From: S010-25 sp964466455
Lineage (GTDB): Bacteria; Pseudomonadota; Gammaproteobacteria; SZUA-229
Assembly: GCA_964466455.1 (NCBI GenBank)
Contig: CAYXNL010000015.1
Coordinates: 1-43,811, forward strand
Direction of reading: 5' to 3'
Length of the DNA stretch: 43,811 nt
The position numbers were made by a program, and so were the translations under genes. The notes below the pieces were generated by a model that did no database searches, was not told the origin of the DNA, and saw only the letters and a list, made by a program, of their open reading frames with translations. This document shows, one piece after another, positions 1 through 8,947 of the stretch (position 1 is the first letter of the stretch; each line of letters starts with the position of its first letter).

Positions 1-67
1 ATTTTACGCCTTGAATCAGAATATTTTAACCAGCAATCTGTTCAATCCAGACTTAATCAGAGGTTCC

Positions 68-838
68 CTAGAAATTTTTCCGGTAAAAATCAAACAGTGC
101 AACCATGGACAATAACAACAGATAGATACCTGTCTGCGCTATCAAAGGCGCTAGTAACGCCCAGTGCGCGCTGTTATCAACCAGCCACTGCGTACGAGTG
201 TACTGGCTTAAATCCGGCAGCAGCCAGCTGAGTATCGCAATAAATCCGTCCATAAATTTCTCGGCCGCAGCAGTATGATGAATAATTGGCTGCTCTGCCA
301 TTAAATAGAGTACGGTCATAATTCTTGATGCACTATAAATAATAAAAACACCGGCTAGTGCTGCGGGGATTTGCTTAAAACTAAACAACATCAATAAACT
401 GATCGCTGCAACCAGAATCAATTCCAGCCACAGTGACAAGCCCCAGATAAGTCCCTGCTGCACATTTGCATAACACAATATTTCCAGTGTAAACAATAGA
501 GAAATTAATGCCGCAATAATCATAAAACCATTGAGCTTGCCAAGATAATAACTGACTCGCTGAACCGGCAGTGCCAGTATCATTTCCAGCATTTTATCCT
601 GTCGCTCCCGCAGGGTACTGGAAACCACAAACAGACTGACCAACACAACAGCACCAAGTCGTAGAAAGGCGGCTAACAATGCGACCTGAGTTTGACGATG
701 TTCGGTCAGCGTTAAATCACCGATAAATTCCGCCAGGAGAAATCCCGCCAGCAGCATCAGGCAGGAAAGAAAAAACAAATGGTTACGGCGCGACTCTATT
801 AAGGTAAACCGTGAAATAATAACAATATGTTTTAGCAT
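68..838 (-). CDS. ABC-2 type transporter permease
   Basis: Integral membrane subunit of an ABC exporter. About six hydrophobic segments are visible, starting with HLFFLSCLMLLAGFLLAEF near the N-terminus. The conserved loop RERQDKMLEMILALPVQRVSYYLGK lies between the second and third segments and is typical of ABC-2 permeases that pair with a separate ATPase. An upstream GTG at 916 is possible, but it would overlap the divergent kinase gene. The ATG at 838 begins MLKHIVIISRF, the usual short cytoplasmic lead into the first helix, so it was chosen. The partner ATPase would lie to the left of the window. The substrate cannot be told from the sequence. The 59-base divergent gap to the kinase gene must hold both promoters. 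Confidence 0.8.
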   Translation of the reverse strand: MLKHIVIISRFTLIESRRNHLFFLSCLMLLAGFLLAEFIGDLTLTEHRQTQVALLAAFLRLGAVVLVSLFVVSSTLRERQDKMLEMILALPVQRVSYYLGKLNGFMIIAALISLLFTLEILCYANVQQGLIWGLSLWLELILVAAISLLMLFSFKQIPAALAGVFIIYSASRIMTVLYLMAEQPIIHHTAAAEKFMDGFIAILSWLLPDLSQYTRTQWLVDNSAHWALLAPLIAQTGIYLLLLSMVALFDFYRKNF

Positions 839-897
839 GGTAGTATAAGAAACCAGTAAGGAAAGCTCTGAAATAGATACTACAGTAAAAAAATCGT

Positions 898-2598
898 ATG
901 ACAGCAAAACCGGCACAATTATTACTAAAAAATGAATACCGCATTCTGGGTTTAATGTTATTTAGCCTGCTTGTCGCCATGTCACCAGGACAAAACGCAC
1001 TGTTGGAAAAAAGTTTTTTAATTGTTCATTTTGGCTTTTTCCTACTTTGGCAACCGCTTTTTAAACAACAGAACGCCTTCCATCTCAGGGGTCTTGTTTT
1101 CCTGCTACTACTAATTCTGGCCTATCTGTACTGGTTTAATCCATGGCTAAATGCCCTCTGGGTTCTAATTCTTCTTACCCTGCTAACCGGACGAATTTTT
1201 AACCGTGGATTTGAACGTGCCGTATATGGCTATGCGGTAATTATTCTTTTTTTACAACTTGTATTACTCCTCACACCCAGCCTGTTTGGTCTTACCGGAT
1301 TTTCCCCCGCGTTTCAGACAAGCGCAGGTAACGTTATTCTGTTCAGTCCACTATTGTTAATTTTCACCCCGAACCGAAAGGAATCAAGCCGGAATGTTGA
1401 TTTTATCCGTGGCTTTCTGGTTGTACTGTTAACTATTTTTCTCTGTATGGGCAGCGTACTGGTTTCCTTTACTACGTCTCAGGCATACATTCCCTCATTA
1501 ATTAGCAGTATTATTATTCTCAGTATTTTTCTAATTATTACCAGTTTATTATGGGCACCTCCCGGCGGCATCTCGGGGCTTGCCCAGTTATGGGAAAAAT
1601 ATCTGCTGAATATTGGTGGCCCTTTCGAACAGTGGATTAATCATATTGCAACAGAAGAAGCACGCGGTGCCAGTCACCCGGTTACCTTTCTTGATGCCAG
1701 CCTGCTGTATCTTATCCAGCAACACTGGGTGTGTGGTGTTTACTGGCAAACAACATCAGCGACTCATCATATTAATCACCATCTTGAAGGTAAAAAAAGC
1801 CGCCACCCCCTTGTCCATCATGATGATAAAATAGAAATTATTATTTATACCTTTGCCCCCATAGGGCCAGCTCTGTCAATTCATGCCAGACTGATTTTAC
1901 GTGTACTGGTTTTTTATTACCGGGCAAAATTACAGGAGCAGCAGATTATTAAACAGGCGCACCTGCAGGCCATTTATGAAACGGGTTCGAAATTAACACA
2001 CGATGTAAAAAATATTCTACAATCGACACAAACCATGACGCAAATTGTTAATGACAATGATGCCCGACTGGAAGAAAAATTTTCCATCCTTAAAAAATTA
2101 TTGCCGGTACTCAGCCAGCGCCTGCAATCAACATTAAGTAAGCTACAGTCTCCCCATGTGGCCGCTCAGCATGCCGCCACAATAACCGGCTCACTCTCCG
2201 ACTGGTGGCAACAGTTACAACTACGTTATATGAATACCGGTATTACCTTTAGTGGACACATCAGTAATGATGAGAACGTAGCGGTTGAAACCTTTAATAC
2301 CGTTGCTGAGAATCTGCTGGAAAATGCAAAAAATAAAAAATACAGAGAAACAGACATTGTTATTACCGTCTGCCTGCAGCAATCAGACCAGGGCGTGGTG
2401 TTGCAGGTTTGTGATAGTGGCTCACTCTTTCCCGCGCAGAAACTTGCCTCGCTGTTTCATGAAGCGCTGACATCAGAAGATGGTTATGGGGTAGGCCTGT
2501 ACCAGAGTTATCAACTATCTGATAAAACCGGTTATCAGCTTATGCTGAGTGAAAATCAGCCGGGCAAGGTCTGTTTTACGCTCAGCGAAAAGCAATAA
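898..2598 (+). CDS. Membrane sensor histidine kinase, PrsK-like
   Basis: The N-terminal ~215 residues are a series of hydrophobic helices, followed by a degenerate GAF-like cytoplasmic stretch (about 240-350). The kinase core has an H-box around His368 (LTHDVKN), an N-box NLLENAKNK around Asn476 and a G-box GYGVGLY near residues 527-533. The HDxKN form of the H-box and the many-helix N-terminus resemble PrsK, the kinase of PEP-CTERM/exosortase systems. No exosortase or PEP-CTERM protein is in the window. The gene is convergent with the pilus operon and no regulator is adjacent. The nearest response regulator is the PrsR-like gene at the far end of that operon (15215-16660), which is inferred to be its partner. 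Confidence 0.8.
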   Translation: MTAKPAQLLLKNEYRILGLMLFSLLVAMSPGQNALLEKSFLIVHFGFFLLWQPLFKQQNAFHLRGLVFLLLLILAYLYWFNPWLNALWVLILLTLLTGRIFNRGFERAVYGYAVIILFLQLVLLLTPSLFGLTGFSPAFQTSAGNVILFSPLLLIFTPNRKESSRNVDFIRGFLVVLLTIFLCMGSVLVSFTTSQAYIPSLISSIIILSIFLIITSLLWAPPGGISGLAQLWEKYLLNIGGPFEQWINHIATEEARGASHPVTFLDASLLYLIQQHWVCGVYWQTTSATHHINHHLEGKKSRHPLVHHDDKIEIIIYTFAPIGPALSIHARLILRVLVFYYRAKLQEQQIIKQAHLQAIYETGSKLTHDVKNILQSTQTMTQIVNDNDARLEEKFSILKKLLPVLSQRLQSTLSKLQSPHVAAQHAATITGSLSDWWQQLQLRYMNTGITFSGHISNDENVAVETFNTVAENLLENAKNKKYRETDIVITVCLQQSDQGVVLQVCDSGSLFPAQKLASLFHEALTSEDGYGVGLYQSYQLSDKTGYQLMLSENQPGKVCFTLSEKQ

Positions 2599-2650
2599 AT
2601 CAGTATATTTACTAACAATGAGCATCCTTTTCATCCGCTTCAGTAATATG

Positions 2651-3445
2651 CTACGGTAATCTACCAGCCTCAATCATCCGGCTATATAAAATAAACGGTG
2701 AAACCCAGACCACGATATCATCGAAACGGCCATTTGTCGTATCATCCTCCCGATAACTTCGGCTAACAAAAACATGGTCAGCCGCTACCGAATACTTTAA
2801 GTTTTCTCCCGATGTATTCGCAGCTACCGTTGCTTCAGCCGAATTTTCTCCTTCATCTGAATTCGGCGCAATCAAATTAACAAAACGGTCGCCATCCCGC
2901 CCCAGAGAAATCACCACGAAGGGTGCATTATCGGCAATTTTTGTCTCCCCCGCCGCTGTACTACAGTTTGTGGTTGAGGCACGATCACAGATAATTAAAT
3001 CAGGAGATAACTTATTCAGCCCAGTTGCTTTTATCTGCCCCGCATTAACGAAAGCATTTGTGTTGGCACTCGTAATACTGTAACGAATGGGATTATGCCA
3101 GCTATCAAGTAATAACATATCACGGTTATAGGAGCCGCTTAGCCCCAGAGTCCGGCCTGGAATAAAACCATTTTGTAGTTTACATCCACCCACCGCACGC
3201 TGTTCCCTGCCACCACCGTTTGCGGTAGTCGGGCATGGCAGATAACGATAACGTACTGCAAAACCAAGTAATGCCGAGGTGATTTCCTGTAGTTGTTTTT
3301 TGGTCTGCTCACGCTTCGATTGCTCAATGCGCCCGGATAAGGTTGTAATAAAACCACCGAGTAATATACCCACAATCATTAACACCACAGCAAGTTCAAT
3401 TAAGGAGAAACCCTGCTGCTGTTTATGCCCGAATACTTTTCTCAT
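2651..3445 (-). CDS. Type IV prepilin-like protein (minor pseudopilin)
   Basis: Inner-membrane pseudopilin of the pilus/secretion machine. It has a classic class III signal: basic leader, cleavage Gly12, then FSLIELAVVLMIVGILLGG with Phe at +1 and Glu at +5 (Glu17). After the helix comes LLGFAVRYRYLPCP and a Gly/Cys-rich segment with GGC. The same pattern occurs in the next gene upstream, so the two are probably paired. At 264 residues it is larger than a typical major pilin. An alternative start at 3466 would overlap the upstream gene by 20 bases. The ATG at 3445 lies one base beyond that gene's stop and puts the leader at normal length. It is the last gene of the operon. Confidence 0.8.
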   Translation of the reverse strand: MRKVFGHKQQQGFSLIELAVVLMIVGILLGGFITTLSGRIEQSKREQTKKQLQEITSALLGFAVRYRYLPCPTTANGGGREQRAVGGCKLQNGFIPGRTLGLSGSYNRDMLLLDSWHNPIRYSITSANTNAFVNAGQIKATGLNKLSPDLIICDRASTTNCSTAAGETKIADNAPFVVISLGRDGDRFVNLIAPNSDEGENSAEATVAANTSGENLKYSVAADHVFVSRSYREDDTTNGRFDDIVVWVSPFILYSRMIEAGRLP

Positions 3446-3446
3446 T

Positions 3447-5000
3447 TTACATACACGCAGCAACATTAACAGGAGTAGCAGAAGTAGTAGAAGTAGCAGG
3501 AATAAAATCGGTCAGGCAGAAAATAATATCATTTGCTGTTCGGGTAAAATCTCCCGTACCCTTAGTGGATGGATTAAGCATTTCAATATAGTTATCCTTT
3601 ATTTTTTTTGTATCGCTGACTACACCGATATCAATATTAGCCAGCGGTGCCTGCCGAATCTGACCCGCCAGCTTCTGCCCTGAATAAATAACGGCCGCCG
3701 CATACTTTATGCCGTTCACCTTAATGCAGTTACCACAGCTACCTGGAACAGATGATTTACTCGCCGCATAATCTTTTGAAACGGCATAGAAAATATGATC
3801 CTTCCAGTTATTCCAGAGCTTTCGTTCCTGCGCTGATGCGTCGGCTAAATCTGCAATGGCACCCCCTCCCGGTGAAGTCAGGGTGATATTGCTACAGGAA
3901 CCCGAACTCTTGAATACTTTTTCAAACAATACACTATTTGCCACGGTTCCCGGAATAATACTATCTGCATTAGCCGTAGTAAAAGGATAGCGACCCAGAT
4001 AGGAAACCCCGCTGCCTGGCATCGTATCAGCATAACTGTTATTAAACCGGTAATCACCCCCATTTAGATCCAGCATAGCCGGAAGCGGTAAGCGGTGAGT
4101 AGAATTATCATTGGCATACATCGCCAGACAATGCGCCAGGGACTCCGTCAAACGTCGCATTTTATTTGTATCGCCAGTGTTACTGTCATCAAACTCACTG
4201 CGTTTCATGATCGGCCGCCAGATTTCCTCACGGCTAATTGCCAACATCTGGTCATTACCCTCCCCGGTATCTCCCTGTGATATAAACCTGACAAACTGAT
4301 CAACCTGATCAGGGCCCGCATTTACTTCGCCGTTATTAATAATCACGCCGGGTGAAACTTCATAACTATCCAGATAAGCAGTAAAATTATTCGGATCATT
4401 CCCGCATTCCGTCGCTGTATTTTTATGCCGGTTCTGGCCGCTCAGCGCTGTACCCGCAGAAAAAACAATAGCAACCGGTCGATCTTTTGCCGTTGCCCCC
4501 TGAATAATATTACCGCTTTCATCCACAATCTGTAACATACCAAACGTATCTTCATTTAATAGCTCGGTAACCGCGCCAAATTTATAGCTGCTACTGACGA
4601 CATAAAGCAGGCAGTCCCCATTACCATCTTTCAGTGGGGGCATATCCAGTGAACGCCAGGGAAACCAGCCCAGATAATTACGCCTGTCACTACCACAACC
4701 TCCACCCATTGATTTTCCATCACCATTGGAATTTGCCGGGCACGGCAAATAGCCGTACCTGCCCGGCTTAACTGAAGGCTGTATTACATCAGACCGTGTC
4801 ATGGCGTAACCCAGTAAAGCCTGTTTTGCCTGATACAGCGCCCGTTGTGTAACTTGCTGACGATGTTGGCGAGCATCATTCACCGACTGTTCTGAAACAA
4901 TATAAGAAATCCCACCCAGAATAATAATGATGGCCATGATTAATAAAACCAGACCCTGCTGTTTGCATGGCAACACCGGATTTGTACGTGAAAAATACAT
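3447..5000 (-). CDS. Large pseudopilin-like protein lacking Glu5
   Basis: A 517-residue protein with a basic leader, Gly16 at the likely prepilin peptidase site, and a hydrophobic helix beginning LVLLIMAIIIILGG. Position +5 is Ile instead of the Glu of most pilins, as in PilX- and GspK-type tip or adaptor pseudopilins. The helix is followed by LLGYAMTRSD and GYLPCPANSNGDG, then GGGCGSD and LGWFPWRSL, matching the pattern in the downstream pseudopilin. The rest is a large extracytoplasmic domain with several Cys residues (for example SCGNC), ending in a Thr/Ser-rich tail encoded by a repetitive AGTAG-type tract. It could cap a pseudopilus or act in adhesion. The function is inferred, not recognised. 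Confidence 0.7.
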   Translation of the reverse strand: MYFSRTNPVLPCKQQGLVLLIMAIIIILGGISYIVSEQSVNDARQHRQQVTQRALYQAKQALLGYAMTRSDVIQPSVKPGRYGYLPCPANSNGDGKSMGGGCGSDRRNYLGWFPWRSLDMPPLKDGNGDCLLYVVSSSYKFGAVTELLNEDTFGMLQIVDESGNIIQGATAKDRPVAIVFSAGTALSGQNRHKNTATECGNDPNNFTAYLDSYEVSPGVIINNGEVNAGPDQVDQFVRFISQGDTGEGNDQMLAISREEIWRPIMKRSEFDDSNTGDTNKMRRLTESLAHCLAMYANDNSTHRLPLPAMLDLNGGDYRFNNSYADTMPGSGVSYLGRYPFTTANADSIIPGTVANSVLFEKVFKSSGSCSNITLTSPGGGAIADLADASAQERKLWNNWKDHIFYAVSKDYAASKSSVPGSCGNCIKVNGIKYAAAVIYSGQKLAGQIRQAPLANIDIGVVSDTKKIKDNYIEMLNPSTKGTGDFTRTANDIIFCLTDFIPATSTTSATPVNVAACM

Positions 5001-5015
5001 TGGAATACTTTTTAA

Positions 5016-5519
5016 TTACTGCCTGTTTATCTTTCGTGTTGATGGCTGCCAGCTTTCCCCCGGTCGAAGCTTTACGGCTTTACCATTTATTCGTACCGTA
5101 ACCTGATCTTTATTATTGATACTACTGGGTTCGACCTTTACACCGGCGATTGTAGTTTGGTTTAACGTACTCACGCCATTAACCCAGACGACATTTTTGC
5201 CATCACTACGTTGCATATACCCGTTGAGCGTTACTTTATGCAGTGCCCGCTGCTGACTGATATGAGCATGCCCATGTCGCTGATTATCAATTTGTTGTCT
5301 CTGTTTTGCATTAGTAAAAAGTCGTTCCAGCCGGTGTATATCAAACTGTGCATAAGCTGCTGTAGTAAAAAATAACAGCGTGGGCAACACAAAATAAAAT
5401 GATACCTTCTGTAAAAAATATTTTTTATTACCAACACCCCCCTCCGTTTGAGTAAAAGGAAGATGCAGAGTAAACCAGGTTGATAAAACAGAGAGGCGTT
5501 GTGTGAGTTGTATTTTCAT
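5016..5519 (-). CDS. Small periplasmic pilus-biogenesis protein, MshK-like
   Basis: A 167-residue protein with a hydrophobic segment VSFYFVLPTLLFFTTAAYA ending in an AxA-type signal peptidase site near residue 57, then a short periplasmic domain. The C-terminal half (VVWVNGVSTLNQTTIAGVKV ... VRINGKAVKLRPGESW) looks like the small beta-domain of MshK/GspB/PilP-type proteins that connect the inner-membrane platform to the secretin. Similarity is weak, so the call leans on its place between the PilO-like gene and the pseudopilins. The start is supported by AGGGGTG six bases before the ATG, which gives an unusually long 30-residue lead before the signal helix. Confidence 0.55.
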   Translation of the reverse strand: MKIQLTQRLSVLSTWFTLHLPFTQTEGGVGNKKYFLQKVSFYFVLPTLLFFTTAAYAQFDIHRLERLFTNAKQRQQIDNQRHGHAHISQQRALHKVTLNGYMQRSDGKNVVWVNGVSTLNQTTIAGVKVEPSSINNKDQVTVRINGKAVKLRPGESWQPSTRKINRQ

Positions 5520-5522
5520 TAG

Positions 5523-6140
5523 TCACCCCTGGGTTTTATTCACATGGCGAAAAGTGTACCAGCCAAGTTCACAATAGGCTTTCATATTATTGGTTGATTG
5601 TGCTTTTCTCAGATTAATTTTTTCAATCGTACATTTATCTACAGCAAATAACCCTTTTGCTTTTTCCAGATCATTAAGCAGGGAAAATAAATCGCCCTCA
5701 TGTCCCATTTTTACATTAAGCATCATGGTACTTTTATACACGTTAATACCCGGAAACTCCCGACGAATATTATCTTCCTTTAATCGCTTCTGACTTGAAA
5801 TACTATACTTTACCGAAGGCATACCTCGCCTGTCTGCTGTATTTTGTATGGTTTCAAACCAGCTCAGGCGTTCTTCCTTACCCACTACTCCCTGCTTGAC
5901 CAGTTTGACAAAATTTTTCTCGAACTGGTCAATAATCCGGTTATCGGCCACCGAAGAATTTATTTTTGCGCGCCACGTTTGCATGGAATGGTTTGCTGAC
6001 TGCTGCTGCTGGTAGACGTTATCAAGATAAACATAGGAGTATGAAACACCTATCAATACAATAACCAGTATACTAATAAAAATAATACCCGCTCTGATAA
6101 GTGAGGGCGTAATCAGGTTATGGCTGGTTAATTTATCCAT
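5523..6140 (-). CDS. PilO/MshJ-like inner-membrane pilus assembly protein
   Basis: A 205-residue bitopic protein with a short cytoplasmic N-terminus, one transmembrane helix (IIFISILVIVLIGVSYSYVYL, about residues 19-39), then a periplasmic helical region and an alpha/beta C-terminal domain. This is the build of PilO, GspM and MshJ, which pair with the PilN/GspL-type protein in the inner-membrane alignment complex. Its start overlaps the 3' end of the PilM/PilN-like gene by 8 bases, so the two are probably translationally coupled. Direct sequence identity to MshJ is not obvious. Size, topology and position drive the call. Confidence 0.6.
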   Translation of the reverse strand: MDKLTSHNLITPSLIRAGIIFISILVIVLIGVSYSYVYLDNVYQQQQSANHSMQTWRAKINSSVADNRIIDQFEKNFVKLVKQGVVGKEERLSWFETIQNTADRRGMPSVKYSISSQKRLKEDNIRREFPGINVYKSTMMLNVKMGHEGDLFSLLNDLEKAKGLFAVDKCTIEKINLRKAQSTNNMKAYCELGWYTFRHVNKTQG

Positions 6141-7722
6141 TTACTGAGGCTCTCATCGTAATACTAAAGCTGAATACACCGGATAATGTATGTTGGTTTT
6201 TATCTCCCATATCCACCCCGGACTCAGAAGAAAACTTACTGTCAGAACGAAAATCTACCGGCATTGAAATAGCTTTAACAGCGATGACGGATGGATTTGC
6301 TTTTAATGCAGAAAGGATGGCATTAACCTGCCTGATTGATTCACGATAGTTGCTTTGTACCACATTAATCCGTCCTTTTACGATTGCCCGGTGAACCACT
6401 GTGTTTTTACTGGTAAAATTCACCTTTGTTGATTTATTGCCTGTCGCAGTCCGTTGTTTTTCTTCACCTGTATTCGCTGCCCACCATTCTATTTTATCTA
6501 TCTGTATCACCGGCAGCGATTTATTACTTAAAATACGGCTGATCTGGATCATAAAATCCAGTGGTGATGTTTGCGCATTACGTTTTATTCTGGAAGCCAG
6601 CACTACTGCTGAACTCATTACGCTCGCATTTTTAAATATATTTTCAAATGCCTTAAATTTTTTCTGGTAAACCTGCTGGTACTCAACTTTCTCTTTCTTT
6701 AACAGAGAAATAGCTTCCTTATGACCAACTGCGCTGGATATATTTAATTCCATAAGTAAAAAACCAAGCACAAAGATCAGTATACTGGCCGCATATAATG
6801 TCAACGAGGCTAATCTACTGAAATAACAGTAAAATTGTGAAAATTTTCCATAATGGCTTAAGCTAAATGGCTGGCTAATACATAGCCACGAAAATATTTC
6901 GTCTGAAAATACACCGCGCACCGCCTCCAGCTTCAGGTTGCTAACGATACTTTCTGTTGAATGAATAACAACTTTTTGACTATCATCAGATAAAAAATAT
7001 TCTTTGGTAGAAGCAAGTTGCTGAACATTACAGATAATATGCAGATTTACCACTTCATCAGCGCCAAGAAATTCCTGATTGCGCAGAAATATCAGTGTTT
7101 TTTCAACTTCCGGAGCGGCATATTCACCAATCCGATTACTCTCACTAAAATCCTGATTAATAATTGATTGACGGCTTGATAACAGTTTTCCATCCCGAAA
7201 CAATGACTGCCTGACATTACTGTTTACCTGCTGGCTAACCAGTAATGTTATGCCTTTATGGGCATTAATTTTTTTAAGTAGCAAACGACTAATTAAAGGT
7301 AGCGACCAGATTCCTGACAGGGGTAATGCGTATTCATCAATAATACTCAGCCAGGGCTGAATTAGCATCGGATTGGTTATTGCACCGATTAACACCCTGT
7401 CATCCTTACGTCCGCTCTTTTCACGACCAACCACCTCATGAAAACAATATTGCTGACTGGAACGATAATAGCGATCTATCAATCGGCCAACCACCGCGTT
7501 TCTGTCTTTACTACCAACATGTGGTACCGTTTCTATACGAAAATCTTCTTCGATAACGTCTACCAAAAATTTTACCGGAATATTTACCGACTGCTGCAAA
7601 TAGCTACGAAAATTTTCCAGCCCGGACTCCGTTGGTTCAAAAGACACCTCACCCACAAGTTTACGGTTTTCCCAGTGAAAAACTTTCAGTCGATATCCAG
7701 CAAAGTAAAATAGACGTTTCAT
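6133..7722 (-). CDS. PilM/PilN-like (MshI-type) fused pilus assembly protein
   Basis: The first ~300 residues form a cytoplasmic domain with a recognisable block (DVIEEDFRIETVPHVG, then DRNAVVGRLIDRYYR and GREKSGRKDDRVLIGAITNP) seen in MshI-like proteins of pilus loci. A transmembrane helix follows at about residues 305-327 (LTLYAASILIFVLGFLL), then a ~200-residue coiled and periplasmic PilN-like part. Other systems use separate PilM and PilN, whereas here the parts are fused as in GspL. The ATG at 7722 was chosen. The upstream ATG at 7761 would overlap the platform gene by 29 bases and add 13 residues before the natural start MKRLFYFAGY. Confidence 0.65.
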   Translation of the reverse strand: MKRLFYFAGYRLKVFHWENRKLVGEVSFEPTESGLENFRSYLQQSVNIPVKFLVDVIEEDFRIETVPHVGSKDRNAVVGRLIDRYYRSSQQYCFHEVVGREKSGRKDDRVLIGAITNPMLIQPWLSIIDEYALPLSGIWSLPLISRLLLKKINAHKGITLLVSQQVNSNVRQSLFRDGKLLSSRQSIINQDFSESNRIGEYAAPEVEKTLIFLRNQEFLGADEVVNLHIICNVQQLASTKEYFLSDDSQKVVIHSTESIVSNLKLEAVRGVFSDEIFSWLCISQPFSLSHYGKFSQFYCYFSRLASLTLYAASILIFVLGFLLMELNISSAVGHKEAISLLKKEKVEYQQVYQKKFKAFENIFKNASVMSSAVVLASRIKRNAQTSPLDFMIQISRILSNKSLPVIQIDKIEWWAANTGEEKQRTATGNKSTKVNFTSKNTVVHRAIVKGRINVVQSNYRESIRQVNAILSALKANPSVIAVKAISMPVDFRSDSKFSSESGVDMGDKNQHTLSGVFSFSITMRASVNG

Positions 7723-7732
7723 TATAATCAGA

Positions 7733-8941
7733 CTAGAATTTAATTCCCGCAATAGCATCATAAACCGGCCCTAGAACCGCCATCATAATCCACATCATAA
7801 TCCCACCTAATAGTACGGTAAGCACAGGCAGTAATGCAGGTTCTATGCGACCAATCGCTTCTTTTACCTCACGATTATAAAAATAGCTAACATTCAACAA
7901 TGCCTCATCCATGGCGCCAGTATCCTCACCAATTTTCAGCATACGTACAATCATCGACGGAAACACGCCTAACTGTTCAAAACTTTTACTTATTATAGTA
8001 CCTTCGGATATACTTATTCTGGCACGCTTTATGGAATCCTGAAGCACCATGTTATCTACCATATCTTCAGATATTTTTAGCGCATCCAGAACGGTAATAC
8101 CCGAGCTATACATCATCGCAAAATAATTAGCAAAACGCGCCAGCTTTATTTTCATCAAAAGCGGGCCGAACAGCCATACTTTCAGCTTCACGCCATCAAT
8201 AAAATAATGTACTTTATGATTTGTCCTGGCGATATGATGAAAAATAAAATATCCCAGTGTCGGCAAGCCGAAAAGCAGGTACCAGTATTTCACAAATGCA
8301 TCAGAAACATTAATCAACATATGTGTATACCAGGGAATTTTCCCGCCAATATTTTTTATAAAAGGAACCAGTTGCGGCATCAGGTACATCATTAAAAAAG
8401 TAACCACCATCAACACAAAAATTGAAACAATAATGGGATAGATCATTATTTTCTGTGTCCTGGAAACAAGTTCATCCTGCCAGCGTATTGTTTCACCCAG
8501 ATCCTTTAATACGTCTGCCAGCCTGCCGGTTTCCTCACCGACACGCACCAGAGTAACGTACACATTATCAAAGGTATTCGGATGTTCGGCTAAAGCAAGT
8601 GAAAAGGTTTTACCCCCTTCAATAGCGTCAATAACTGCCTGTAGTGTATCGGTAAAATGACCATACTCAATACTGTCACGTATGTCTTTCAGGCAATCAA
8701 TCAGGGGGACACCAGATTTAACAAGCTGTTCAACATGAAAGGTAAAGTTAATCAGGTCATGACGGTTGATCCGCTTACGACTTAAACCACTACCCACTCC
8801 TCTGTTCTGTTCCCTGTAGCTTAATAAATCAAACCCCATACTGCCCAGACGTTTTTCCAGCTCCATCGGGTTACTTGCTACCATTGTATCGGTACGGACT
8901 TTGCCGACGGCATCAATCGTTTTAAATTTATAATCAGGCAT
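7733..8941 (-). CDS. mshG: GspF/PilC-family inner-membrane platform protein, MshG-like
   Basis: Polytopic platform protein that couples the assembly ATPase to pilin polymerisation. At 402 residues it has the usual family length and two T2SSF repeats. The first includes FTFHVEQLVKSGVPL and RVGEETGRLADVLKDL. The second includes FANYFAMMYSSGITVLDAL and KIGEDTGAMDEALLNVS. Transmembrane segments are at about 165-190 (YPIIVSIFVLMVVTFLMM), 215-235 and near the C-terminus (PVLTVLLGGIMMWIMMAVLGP). It lies 6 bases after the ATPase gene, the standard arrangement in MSHA and type II secretion operons. Confidence 0.9.
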   Translation of the reverse strand: MPDYKFKTIDAVGKVRTDTMVASNPMELEKRLGSMGFDLLSYREQNRGVGSGLSRKRINRHDLINFTFHVEQLVKSGVPLIDCLKDIRDSIEYGHFTDTLQAVIDAIEGGKTFSLALAEHPNTFDNVYVTLVRVGEETGRLADVLKDLGETIRWQDELVSRTQKIMIYPIIVSIFVLMVVTFLMMYLMPQLVPFIKNIGGKIPWYTHMLINVSDAFVKYWYLLFGLPTLGYFIFHHIARTNHKVHYFIDGVKLKVWLFGPLLMKIKLARFANYFAMMYSSGITVLDALKISEDMVDNMVLQDSIKRARISISEGTIISKSFEQLGVFPSMIVRMLKIGEDTGAMDEALLNVSYFYNREVKEAIGRIEPALLPVLTVLLGGIMMWIMMAVLGPVYDAIAGIKF

Positions 8942-8947
8942 ATCGGC

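Noticed and set aside
839..916. Longer start (GTG at 916) for the ABC-2 permease
   Set aside because: It would overlap the divergent kinase start at 898, and the added residues do not look like a permease N-terminus. The ATG at 838 fits better.
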